From: Saccharomonospora cyanea NA-134
Lineage (GTDB): Bacteria; Actinomycetota; Actinomycetes; Mycobacteriales; Pseudonocardiaceae
Direction of reading: 5' to 3'
Length of the DNA stretch: 64,000 nucleotides
Assembly: GCF_000244975.1 (NCBI RefSeq)
Contig: NZ_CM001440.1
Coordinates: 2,898,325 to 2,962,324, forward strand
Shown: one piece after another, positions 54,801 through 63,083 of the stretch
Layout: the number at the start of each line of letters is the position of its first letter
Numbering within the stretch: position 1 is the stretch's first letter
The notes under the pieces: model-generated
Databases searched by the model: none
What the model was told of the DNA's origin: nothing
Seen by the model: only the letters and a program-made list of their open reading frames with translations
Made by a program: the position numbers and the translations under genes

Positions 54801-57800
54801 CCGTTGAGCGCGTCCTCCAGCCTGGGTAGATCGACGTCGACACCGTCGAACTCCCAGTACCAGTGCGAGCCGACACCGCCGAGGGCGAACTGTTCGGAGC
54901 GGCCGAGCCAGTACGCCCGCTGGGTCTCGGTCGCTCCGAACGGCTCGTAGCGGTTCTCCGGGTCCGTGGCGAGGACGGGCGCCGATGCCTGTCCGGTGGA
55001 GACGAGCCCCTCGGCGAACTCGGCGAGGACCGGATGGTCGAGCAGCCTGCGCAGTGGCACCTCGATACCGCGGTCCCGCAGCCGCGCCAGCATTCGCGTC
55101 GCGATGATGCTGTCGCCGCCCGCGAGGAAGAAGTTGTCGTCCCGGCGCACCGAGGGCACGTCGAGCAGGTCCGCCCACACCTCCGCGACGAGCCGCTCGG
55201 CAGGCCCCATGGGCTCGCCGCCCCCGGCGTCCTGTCCGCGTTCTCGCTGCTGCCTCAGCAGCGTCGTGAGGGCGCCCGTGTCGGTCTTGCCGTTGGGGGT
55301 CAACGGCAGGGCCGCCACGGCGACGACCGTTTCCGGAACCATGGGCGGTGGCAGGTGCTCGGCCGCGTGCCGCAGCACCTGTTCGGACTCCAATGCGTCC
55401 GGCTCGGCGGTGGTGACGACCACGCCGAGATACGGATTCGGTGCGTCCACCACGAGCGCGACGGCGGCGTCGACGCCCGGGTGGCCGGACAGCGCCGCCT
55501 CCACCTCGCCGAGCTCGATCCGGTGGCCGCGCAACTTCACCTGGTTGTCGGCGCGGCCGAGGAACTCCAGGACTCCGCTCGTCCGATAGCGGCCGAGGTC
55601 GCGGGTGCGGTACCACCGCTCACCGTCGACCACCGGGAACTGCTCGGCGGTGCGCTCGGGGTCGCCGCGGTAGCCGAGCGCGACACCGGCACCGCCGATC
55701 CAGAGTTCGCCGGTGACCCAGTCCGGGCAGTCGCGGCCGCGCGCGTCGACCACCCGGAACCGCTGCCGGGGCAGCGGAAAGCCGTACGGCATCGAGCGCC
55801 ACGCCGGTTCACCGGCCTCCACGGCCGGCACGACACCGTCCGGCCCGGGCTCGTAGAAGTTCGACCAGATCGCGGCTTCGGTGGCGCCTCCGAGCGCGGC
55901 GAAGCGGGCGTCCGGGGCGTGCGGGCGCAGCCGTTCGGCGAGGTCGAGCGGCACCCGGTCACCGGACACCAGCACGGTCCGCAGTGTCGACAGGCTGCCG
56001 TCGTCCGCCGCCACGAGCAGCATCTCCAACAGTGCGGGCACCGTGTTCCACACCGTCACGCCGTACTCGGCGACGAGTTCGCTCTGCGCGCGGGCGTCCC
56101 TGCGCTGGTCCTCGGTGACGGTGACGAGCGCAGCGCCCACCGACAGCATCCCGAACAGGTCGTACACGGACAGGTCGAAGTCGAGGGCGGACACGGCGAG
56201 TACGCGGTCGCCCGGCCCGACACCGAAGCGCTCGTTGACCGCGACGATCGTGTTCAGCGCCGCCGCGTGGGTGATCTCGACCCCCTTCGGCTCCCCCGTC
56301 GAACCCGACGTGAAGATCACGTACGCCAGGTCCTCGCCGGACCTCGGGCAGGGCGCTTCGAGCGGTTCCGCCGAACGCAGCTCCTGAGGGGACACCACGG
56401 GAACCCCGGGGTCCGTGCCCTCTCGACGAGGAGCCTGGGTGATCAGGTGCGTGACGCCCGCACGACGCAGGATGCGCTCGCGCCGTGCGGGTGGCTGCTC
56501 GACGCCGATCGGCACGTAGGCCGCGCCCGCCGCGAGCACGCCGAGCACGCAGGCGAGTTGCTCGACGCCCTTCGGCAGGCACACCGCGACGAGATCGCCC
56601 GGCCGCACTCCCCGCTCGACGAGTCCACCCGCGACGGCGAGCGCCTCCGAAGTCAGCTCGGCGTAACCGCGCGAGCCGTCCGGACCGAGGACGGCGGGTG
56701 AGTCCGGCGTGCGCGCGGCCATGGCGAACACCGGATCGTGCAGCGTCCCGGAAGGCGCGGGCGAGTCGTCGACGAAGCCGGGCCGGTCCTCCGGCCGCAC
56801 CCCGCGCGGATCGGGTGCGGGAACGTCCCATTCGGACTCGACGGCCCACTCCACGAGGGCCGAGACGGCGTTCACCAGCGCGTCGGCGACCCCGGGCAGG
56901 AACACGCCGTCGGCGATGTCCCAGTGCACGTGCAGCGCGCCCTGCCGGTCGGTGAGCTGCACGTCGATGGCGACCTGCGGGTTCTGCGACATCGAGTGGA
57001 CGGGCTCTCCGAGGCAGCGGCGCACCTCGGGTTCGAACAGCTCACCGAGACCGAGCGCGCTGGTGAACACGATCGGCGACAGCACGGCCTCGCCGTCCCG
57101 GTGCGACAGGTCGCGGAGCACGTCGATGCCGGAGTAGGCGGCGTTCGCGAGGCGGGCACGCAGCCGGTCCTGCAACGCCCGCGCCCGCCGCGCGAACGGC
57201 ATCGGCTCGCCCGCGTCGACGTCGAGCAGCACCATGCCCGTGAAGTCGCCGACCATCGTGTCGACCTCGGGGTGAACCGGCTCGCGACCGTAGAAGGGCA
57301 CGGTGAGCAGGAACCGGTCCCGCTCGCTCCAGGCCGCCAGCACCTCCGTGAACGCGGCCAGCACGAGGGACGACTCGGTGAGCCCGGCACTCCGGGCGCG
57401 GGCGGCGAACGTGCGGCGCGCCCTGGCGGGAACGCTGAACGAGCGCTGGATCGTGGTGTGCCCCGAGATCCCGGCGAGGTCACGGGCGTAGGGCAGGGCG
57501 GGCCCGGAGTCGGGCAGTTCGGCGAGCCGCTCGCGCCAGTACGCCTCGGCCCGCTCCCTCGCCCGCGCGGTCGCGGCGCGGGCCGCGACGGTGTACGCGG
57601 GAAAGTCCACCGCCGGGGGCGCCGGGTCGAATCCGGGATCGGTGTAGCGGCGCACGAGTTCGTCGAGCAGGATGCGGAAGCTCGTCGCGTCGCAGACGAG
57701 CATGTCGATCTGGACGTGCACCCGACCACGGCCGCCGGGCAACAGTGTGAGCCGCACGTCGAAGACCTCGCCCCTGTCCACGGCGAACCTGCGGTGCACG

Positions 57801-58411
57801 AGCCGGTGCCTCGTGCGCGCGAGCCGTTCCGCCCGCTCGTCCTCCGACAGCTCACGCAGATCGTCGACCACTAGACCGGACCACGCCCCGGTCGGCCGGA
57901 CGCGGCCGAGACCGTCGTCACCGAAGCGGGCCCGCAGCATGGGATGGCGTCGTTGTAGCCACAGCACCGCGTCGGCCAGCCGGTCGGGGTCCACGGCGTC
58001 GCCCTCGAACTCGACGTAGAAGTGGGACCCGACACCGCCGAGGGCGAGTGCCTCGGACCGCCCGTAGTGGTAGGCGTGCTGCAGTGGTGTCAGCTCGAAC
58101 GACGACTCGGGTGGTGACACGAGCGGGGCCGTGGCGCGGAGTTCCGTCGACTCGGGCTCCGGCACCGGTTCCTCACCGGCGGTCCGGTCGAGCAGTGCCG
58201 CCCACTCCGCGGGCGTGGACCACTCGATGAGCTCGCCGAAGGACACGTCCAGCCCCTCGGACTTCCACCGCGTCGCCAGCCGCATCACGGCGAGGGAGTC
58301 CAGGCCGAGGTGACGCAGGTCGTCGTCGTTCCCGATCTCCTCCGGGGCGAGGCCGAGCGCCTCGGCCACCCCCCGGCGAACGCGGTCGAGCGATCCCTCA
58401 GTCCGTGACAT
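51815..58411 (-). CDS. NRPS: ArCP-Cy-A(Cys)-T-Cy-A(Cys)-T
   Basis: 2198 residues. Domains: aryl carrier (8-75, LGLDSLAVM, Ser39), Cy1 (about 100-530, D236-x4-D241-x2-S244), A1 (about 555-1050), T1 (AGGDSII, Ser1101), Cy2 (about 1155-1575, D1282-x4-D1287-x2-S1290), A2 (about 1605-2100) and T2 (LGGDSLL, Ser2147). Both A domains read DLYNLSLIW, the cysteine code of pyochelin and yersiniabactin synthetases. A1 has YRTRDLG (934-940) instead of YRTGDLG. No epimerase or methyltransferase is inserted in either A domain, unlike PchE or HMWP2. Predicted product: an aryl-thiazoline-thiazoline thioester. The start overlaps the aryl ligase gene by 14 bases, placing both in one operon. Confidence 0.95.
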   Translation of the reverse strand: MSRTEGSLDRVRRGVAEALGLAPEEIGNDDDLRHLGLDSLAVMRLATRWKSEGLDVSFGELIEWSTPAEWAALLDRTAGEEPVPEPESTELRATAPLVSPPESSFELTPLQHAYHYGRSEALALGGVGSHFYVEFEGDAVDPDRLADAVLWLQRRHPMLRARFGDDGLGRVRPTGAWSGLVVDDLRELSEDERAERLARTRHRLVHRRFAVDRGEVFDVRLTLLPGGRGRVHVQIDMLVCDATSFRILLDELVRRYTDPGFDPAPPAVDFPAYTVAARAATARARERAEAYWRERLAELPDSGPALPYARDLAGISGHTTIQRSFSVPARARRTFAARARSAGLTESSLVLAAFTEVLAAWSERDRFLLTVPFYGREPVHPEVDTMVGDFTGMVLLDVDAGEPMPFARRARALQDRLRARLANAAYSGIDVLRDLSHRDGEAVLSPIVFTSALGLGELFEPEVRRCLGEPVHSMSQNPQVAIDVQLTDRQGALHVHWDIADGVFLPGVADALVNAVSALVEWAVESEWDVPAPDPRGVRPEDRPGFVDDSPAPSGTLHDPVFAMAARTPDSPAVLGPDGSRGYAELTSEALAVAGGLVERGVRPGDLVAVCLPKGVEQLACVLGVLAAGAAYVPIGVEQPPARRERILRRAGVTHLITQAPRREGTDPGVPVVSPQELRSAEPLEAPCPRSGEDLAYVIFTSGSTGEPKGVEITHAAALNTIVAVNERFGVGPGDRVLAVSALDFDLSVYDLFGMLSVGAALVTVTEDQRRDARAQSELVAEYGVTVWNTVPALLEMLLVAADDGSLSTLRTVLVSGDRVPLDLAERLRPHAPDARFAALGGATEAAIWSNFYEPGPDGVVPAVEAGEPAWRSMPYGFPLPRQRFRVVDARGRDCPDWVTGELWIGGAGVALGYRGDPERTAEQFPVVDGERWYRTRDLGRYRTSGVLEFLGRADNQVKLRGHRIELGEVEAALSGHPGVDAAVALVVDAPNPYLGVVVTTAEPDALESEQVLRHAAEHLPPPMVPETVVAVAALPLTPNGKTDTGALTTLLRQQRERGQDAGGGEPMGPAERLVAEVWADLLDVPSVRRDDNFFLAGGDSIIATRMLARLRDRGIEVPLRRLLDHPVLAEFAEGLVSTGQASAPVLATDPENRYEPFGATETQRAYWLGRSEQFALGGVGSHWYWEFDGVDVDLPRLEDALNGLIERHDMLRAVFDEDGRQRVLPVVERFRIPVTVTDDRGELDRLRDRLSTRIADPARWPLLHVEAVTIGRSTRLAFSFDYLVLDALSIVVLLRELAVRYRDLEAPLPPLRLTFRDYVLGATPPADEVARAREHWLERLDDLPPAPRLPLAADPEAMVAPRFTRLEARLEPEQWRRLTARSREHGVTTSAVLATAYATVLSRFSDRADLTLNLTVFDRRDVHPDIDAVVGDFTSLVLVPFRPRLGAGFAEHALDVQHRIWEAMEHRAASALWVLRELARRTGDAAVTMPVVLTSALGVARDDEPFPFGEPVWGLSQTPQVWLDNQVAERAGGLSVTWDAVEGLLCPGVLETMFAAFVGLLRHLADGDWDGPSVTVTGAAASPPVPLIGAPPAVVPATGTGGLHDAFFAAAQRDPDATALVTPDGAVSFGELSRRALAVAGGLAAAGVGRGDVVAVVLPRGADQITAVLGVVAAGAAYVPVGADQPAARRRRIVENAGAKLAVTEAATADLPDAVVFTDLLAVSPLASPVPGKDDDLAYVIYTSGSTGTPKGVEITHSAALNTVAAITDRFGVDHTDRVLAVSAMDFDLSVYDVFGVLGAGGALVLVGEDARRDARTWVRLVREHGVSLWNSVPALLEMALTVADPGDLASLRTVLVSGDWVPLDLGVRLAEHAPDARLAALGGATEASIWSNVHDVTGVPSVEPGEPPLRSVPYGRPLPGQAYRVVDEFGRDCPEWVTGELWIGGAGVARGYRGDPERTADRFVEVTTEDGRVERWYRTGDLGRYRPGGVLEFLGRRDTQVKIRGHRIELGEVEAALLRHPAVERAVAVVLERPAAHLAAMVTTVERTDTDAYAALPDLRARLSDELPAHMVPDRVTSAATLPLTANGKIDRKAVTAALTESSDAAPLVEPQGELETELAALWAELLDVPTVGRTDSFFLLGGDSLLGTRLVERMRRRFGIGISLRELTSAPTVERLAAVVEDLRGSEADMEEGVL

Positions 58412-60035
58412 GGCTCGGCTCCTTCCGGCCTGCGACGAACTCGGCCCGCAGCCGCTTCGTGTCGACCTTCCCCACCGGCGTCTTCGGCAGCTCGCTCACC
58501 AGGCGCAGGTGGTCGGGCAGTTTGTAGTCGGCGCAGCCGCGCTGCGTCAGATGCGTGCGCAGGTCCGACAGGGTCGGCGGTTCCGTTCCCGGCACCGGGA
58601 TCACGAAGACGCAGGACTTCTCGCCCAGTGAGGCGTCGGGCACCGCGACGGCGCTCACCTCGGCGACCGCGGGGTGTGACCGGACGTGCCGCTCGACCTC
58701 GGCCGTGGACACCTTCTCCCCGCCCCGGTTGATGACGTCCTTGATCCGGCCCGAGATCACGAGGTGGCCCGTGGGTGTCCTGCGGGCCAGGTCCCCGGTG
58801 CGGAAGAAGCCGTCCTCGGTGAACGACGCCGCGTTGTGTTCGGGCGCGCGGTAGTAGCCGCGCAGCGTGTACGGGCCGCGCAGCAGCAGCTCGCCGTCGT
58901 GGCCGTCGGGAACGTCGTGGCCCTCGGAGTCGACGATCCGGATCTCGTCGGCCTCGCACAACGGTCGCCCGTCGGTGCCCAGCCGCAGCTCCTCCGGCTC
59001 GTCGGGACGGGTACAGCACATGACGCCCTCGGTGATGCCGAACCACCGTGACACCGTGACACCGAGCGCGGCCTCCGCCCTGCGCGCCACCTCGGGGTCG
59101 AGCATGGCGCCACCGACCTCCACCACGAGTCCCTCGGCGCGAGACGGCAGCACGTCGGCGAGCTCCGTCCACAGTGACAGGTGGGCGGGCATCAGGGTGG
59201 TGAGGGTGACCCCTTCGCCGTGCAGCAGGGGGAACGCCTCGTCGGGGCTGGGGCTGCCCGCGAGGACCACCGTGCCACCGACCTGGAGGGTGCCGAGCAC
59301 GCCGGGGCAGCCGAACGCCGCGTTGTGCGCGGCGGGCAGGGCGGCGAGGTAGACGCCGCGCTCGTCGAAGTTCATCGCCGTGGCGGACAACCTGCCCTGC
59401 AACGCGTAGTCGTCATGGGTGCGGGGGATGAGCTTGGGACGCCCGCTGGTGCCGCCGGACAGCAGCAGCACGGCGACGTCGGACGGTTCGGGGCCCGGTG
59501 TCTCGGGTTCGGACGGTGCCGCCTCCGCCAGTTCGGCGAGCCCGGTCAGGCCGTCCGGGTCACCGGCCACCAACAGGTGCTTCAGGCCGGGCACGCCGTC
59601 CCTCACCTCGCGGGCCAGCGTCCGGTGGTCGAACCGCTGGTGTACGTCGGGTACGACGAGGGCGACCGCCTCGGTGTGCTCGCACAGACTCACCAGTTCG
59701 TCACGGCGGTGGGACGGCAGCGCCAGCACGGGGATCACCCCGAGGCGGAAGAGCGCGAGGCACGTCAGGACGAACTCGGGCCGGTTCGGCAACTGCACGA
59801 CCACACGGTCGTTGGCGCCGAAGCCGAGCGAGGAGAATCCCGCTGCGAGGCGGTCGGCGCGCTCGTCCAGCTCACGGTAGGTGAGGCGTTCGCGCGCGGT
59901 CACCACCGCCGTTCTCGTGCCGTCCGTTCGCGCCTGCGGCCGGGCGAGGTCGGCCAGGGTTCGACCGATCCAGTAGCCCTCCCGCCGGTATCGCGCGGCG
60001 AACTCGCGCGGCACCGGCACCGTTCCTTCGAGCAT
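58398..60035 (-). CDS. Second aryl-acid AMP ligase (EntE/YbtE/PchD family)
   Basis: 545 residues from an ATG preceded by GAGGGAG. A3 is [21 protein letters not shown]5 FGITEG, A7 FRTGDL and the C-terminal catalytic region is KTPVGKVDTKRLR. The substrate motif is HNAAFGCPGVLG, where DHB enzymes have HNYPLSSPG and salicylate enzymes HNFPLACPG. Cys at the 240 equivalent argues against 2,3-dihydroxybenzoate, and Ala for the aromatic residue 236 would open the pocket, so a salicylate-like but bulkier or different aryl acid is likely. It is just upstream of the ArCP-containing NRPS, its obvious loading partner. Confidence 0.92.
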   Translation of the reverse strand: MLEGTVPVPREFAARYRREGYWIGRTLADLARPQARTDGTRTAVVTARERLTYRELDERADRLAAGFSSLGFGANDRVVVQLPNRPEFVLTCLALFRLGVIPVLALPSHRRDELVSLCEHTEAVALVVPDVHQRFDHRTLAREVRDGVPGLKHLLVAGDPDGLTGLAELAEAAPSEPETPGPEPSDVAVLLLSGGTSGRPKLIPRTHDDYALQGRLSATAMNFDERGVYLAALPAAHNAAFGCPGVLGTLQVGGTVVLAGSPSPDEAFPLLHGEGVTLTTLMPAHLSLWTELADVLPSRAEGLVVEVGGAMLDPEVARRAEAALGVTVSRWFGITEGVMCCTRPDEPEELRLGTDGRPLCEADEIRIVDSEGHDVPDGHDGELLLRGPYTLRGYYRAPEHNAASFTEDGFFRTGDLARRTPTGHLVISGRIKDVINRGGEKVSTAEVERHVRSHPAVAEVSAVAVPDASLGEKSCVFVIPVPGTEPPTLSDLRTHLTQRGCADYKLPDHLRLVSELPKTPVGKVDTKRLRAEFVAGRKEPSHVTD

Positions 60036-60129
60036 GGTTCTCCCTCATCGAGATCGAAAAACCGGACGACGCGCCCAAGGCCGCTGCCCCGCGGCATGCG
60101 GCGACGGTCACAAAAACTCCTTGTGGCAG

Positions 60130-61815
60130 TCAAGGTTTCGCCAACTCCCCGACCGTGCTGCCCGCCTCGTCGAGTTCGCCGTTCAGAAACCGGCGGAACA
60201 GTTCACGCCGACGCGGCTTGCCGCTCGTCGTGCGGGGCACGCGCGCCGCCGGTACGCGCCGCACCTCCACGCTCGCTCCCTCACCGAGACGATCGAGCGT
60301 CGAGCGGATCCGCTCGATCCGCGCTCCGGACTCCGTCGTGCCGACCACGGCCAGCACCACCGGTCGCGCCGCCCGCGAACCGAGGGCCACCACGGGGCGC
60401 GCACCCTCGTGCCCCAGTACCGCCTCCAGGTCCTCGGCGTACACCGTCCGGCCGCGGATCTTCATCGCGTCGCCGAGTCTGCCGAGGACGAACAACTCGC
60501 CGTCGAGGAGGAAACCCGCGTCGCCGGTCCGAACCCCGCTCCCCTCCAGGCGGGACCCCGTGGCCTCGGAATCGCCGACGTAACCGGAGGCCACCATCGG
60601 CCCCTCCACGCTGATCTCACCGACGACACCGTCGTCCACCGCATCGCCGCGGTCGTCGAGCACCCGAACCCGGGCACGGCCCAGCGGAGGACCGCAACTG
60701 ACGATCTCGCGCGCCGCCGGGACGTCGGCACGGACCACCCGCGCGCCGGGCACCAGCGTGGCCGGGTCCACGGTCAGCGAACGCCAGCCACGTCCGGCCG
60801 GGGTTCCCGTCACCGCGAGGGTCGCCTCGGCCAGCCCGTACGCGGGCGCGAACGCGGCCGGGTCGAAGCCGTGCGGCCCGAGCAGGTCGTGGAACCGGCG
60901 CAGCGAGTCGGGGTCGATCCGTTCGGCGCCGAGGATCAGCACCCGCCACGAGGAGAAGTCCGCCCCGGCGAGGTCTCGGGGACGGACCCGCGCGCTGATG
61001 TGGTCGAGCCCGAACACGGGCATCGCGGACAGGGCCGCCCGGTGTTCGGAGAAACAGCGCAGGTACCGGAGGGGCCTGCGGACGAACTCCGCCGTCGGCA
61101 GCAACCACAGATCCGCCTGGTGCGCCACCGGACCGAGCAGGCAGCCGACGAGGCCCATGTCGTGATGCAGCGGCAGCCACGACGCGGTGGGCGTGTCCGG
61201 TGTGTGGTCGAGCCACCCGCCGAGCGTGGAGAGTGTGGTGGCCAGAGCTCCTTCGGAGACGCGGACGCCGCGGGGCGAGGCCGTGGACCCCGAGGTGAAC
61301 TGCACGAGCACCGTGCGGTCCGGCTCAGCCGGTGCGAGCAGGCCCACCGGCTCGCCGGTGAGCCGTCCCCCGGTGTGCCGACCGGCCCCCGTCATAGCCG
61401 ATGTGGCCTCCTCGGCGATCTCCTCGGCGATCAGAGCGCGACGATCACCGGTGTGGCCCCGATGCCGCGTGCTCGTCACCACGAGGGTGGGCCGAGCGTT
61501 GTCCAGCACGGCCTCGATCCGCAGTGTGTGTTCCGCCGCCGGGCCGAACAGTGGAGGCGGAGCCACGGGCGCGGCCGCCGCGCCGACCGCCGCGGCGGCG
61601 TAGAGGGCGGCGACGAACTCCGGCCCGGTGTCGAGCAGGATCGCGACGACGTCGCCCTCCCGCACTCCCTCGGACCGGTACACCGCGGCGAACCGTCCGG
61701 CCAGCCCGGCCAGACGGGGGTACGGCCAGTGGTCCCAGCCGTCGCGGTGTGCGAACCGGATCCCGGTACTCTCACGTGGCGAGCGCAGCCACGCGGTGAA
61801 CTCCCGCTGTTCCAC
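60130..61815 (-). CDS. Fatty acyl-AMP ligase (FAAL)
   Basis: 561 residues with FAAL hallmarks: LVQFTSGSTASPRGVRVS (A3), WLPLHHDMGLVGCLLGPVAHQADLWLLP, APAYGLAEATLAVT (A5), ISVEGPMVASGYVGDS, and a C-terminal VPRTTSGKPRRRELFRRF. FAALs adenylate fatty acids and pass them to carrier proteins instead of CoA. No polyketide synthase is present in the window, so the acyl group could go to a free ACP (34,481 or 42,817) and the free C domain, or to a gene outside. It lies between P450 (5) and the aryl ligase, 94 bases from the latter, in the long minus operon. Confidence 0.92.
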   Translation of the reverse strand: MEQREFTAWLRSPRESTGIRFAHRDGWDHWPYPRLAGLAGRFAAVYRSEGVREGDVVAILLDTGPEFVAALYAAAAVGAAAAPVAPPPLFGPAAEHTLRIEAVLDNARPTLVVTSTRHRGHTGDRRALIAEEIAEEATSAMTGAGRHTGGRLTGEPVGLLAPAEPDRTVLVQFTSGSTASPRGVRVSEGALATTLSTLGGWLDHTPDTPTASWLPLHHDMGLVGCLLGPVAHQADLWLLPTAEFVRRPLRYLRCFSEHRAALSAMPVFGLDHISARVRPRDLAGADFSSWRVLILGAERIDPDSLRRFHDLLGPHGFDPAAFAPAYGLAEATLAVTGTPAGRGWRSLTVDPATLVPGARVVRADVPAAREIVSCGPPLGRARVRVLDDRGDAVDDGVVGEISVEGPMVASGYVGDSEATGSRLEGSGVRTGDAGFLLDGELFVLGRLGDAMKIRGRTVYAEDLEAVLGHEGARPVVALGSRAARPVVLAVVGTTESGARIERIRSTLDRLGEGASVEVRRVPAARVPRTTSGKPRRRELFRRFLNGELDEAGSTVGELAKP

Positions 61816-61827
61816 ACGCCCCCTCGG

Positions 61828-63078
61828 TCATCGGCCCAGTGTGACGGGCAGTTCCTTGAAGCCGTTCATGAAGTTCGACGCGAGACGCGACCCGGACCCC
61901 GCCCGCCGGAGCCGCGCCACGTGCGGCCGCAGCGCCGTGAACAGCTCCACGGCCTCCTGCCGCGCGAGGTGCCCGCCGAGGCAGAAGTGCGGGCCGACAC
62001 CGAAACTGAGATGCGGGTTCGGGTCGCGGGCGAGGTCGGGAACCTCGGGGCTGTCGAACACCGTCTCGTCGTGGTTGGCCGCGATGTAGTAGAGGATCAC
62101 CTTGTCGCCCTCGGCGATCGGTTGGCCCTCCAGTTCCGTGTCCGCCGTCGCCGTGCGCCGGAACTGCATGATCGGGGTGACCCACCGCAGCATCTCGTCC
62201 ACGGCCTTCGACACGTCGGCACCGGCGACGAACCGCTCCGCCAGCCGGGGGTGCTCCAGCAGCAGATCGATCCCTCCGGAGATGAGGTGACGCGTCGTCT
62301 CGTTGCCCGCGACGACCATGAGCAACCAGGCGTGGCAGAACGCCGACTCGTCGAGCGGTTCGGGTCCCGTGACGAGTGCGCTGACGAAGTCGTCACGCGG
62401 CGAACGACGACGGTCGTTCGCCAGTCTGCGGGCGTAACCGAACGCCTCCGCGATCGTGCGGGTGAACGTGGTGACGTCGTTGCCCCCGATGTCGGGGTCG
62501 TCGAACCCGACGAGGTTGTTGCTCCACTCGAAGAACAGGTGCCGGTCCTGGCTCGGCACACCCAGCAGGTCGGCGAGCACCAGCAGCGGCAGTTCGGCGG
62601 CCACGTCGGCCACGACGTCCCCACCGCCCTCGGCCACGAAGGCCGACACCAGCGAGGCCGCGTGGTCGTGGATCGACTGGGCGAGCGCGGCACGGGTCGG
62701 CATCGCGGAGACGATCCGGCGCCGCAGCACGCCGTGTTCCGGCGGGTCCATGCCGATCAGCAGTTGCCGGGAACGCTCCAGATCGGCCCACGACTTGGGG
62801 TCACTGAGGAACGCTCCCCTGGCCGCCGACGAGAACAGCGTCGGTTGCCGGGACGCCGCCACGACGGTCTCGTGCCGCGTGACCGCCCAGAAGCCGGTTC
62901 CGGTGTGTTCGACGAAGCCGGATCCCGAGCGCAGCCGCCGGGTGGGCTCGGGCACCCACGCCACGGGTGCCTGGGAGCGCAGCCGAGCGAACTCGGCGAG
63001 TGGCGGTCCCTGCCGGTAGGCGGCGGCGTCGGCGATCGAGGTGGTGCGGACGTCGTCGGGTGTGGGCATGGTCGGCAT
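61828..63078 (-). CDS. Cytochrome P450 (5)
   Basis: 416 residues with I-helix VAGNETTRHLISGG, K-helix DEMLR, the haem loop FGVGPHFCLG (Cys366) and the ending SNFMNGFKELPVTL, which resembles CYP124/125/142-type and terpene-hydroxylating P450s of actinomycetes more than the other four P450s here. Two in-frame ATGs (63,078 and 63,069) precede MPTPDDV; the upstream one is used. It is 12 bases before the FAAL gene and 5 bases after the class II aldolase gene, so it is part of the same operon. A fatty-chain or branched aliphatic substrate would fit the FAAL neighbour. Confidence 0.94.
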   Translation of the reverse strand: MPTMPTPDDVRTTSIADAAAYRQGPPLAEFARLRSQAPVAWVPEPTRRLRSGSGFVEHTGTGFWAVTRHETVVAASRQPTLFSSAARGAFLSDPKSWADLERSRQLLIGMDPPEHGVLRRRIVSAMPTRAALAQSIHDHAASLVSAFVAEGGGDVVADVAAELPLLVLADLLGVPSQDRHLFFEWSNNLVGFDDPDIGGNDVTTFTRTIAEAFGYARRLANDRRRSPRDDFVSALVTGPEPLDESAFCHAWLLMVVAGNETTRHLISGGIDLLLEHPRLAERFVAGADVSKAVDEMLRWVTPIMQFRRTATADTELEGQPIAEGDKVILYYIAANHDETVFDSPEVPDLARDPNPHLSFGVGPHFCLGGHLARQEAVELFTALRPHVARLRRAGSGSRLASNFMNGFKELPVTLGR

Positions 63079-63083
63079 CCGTT

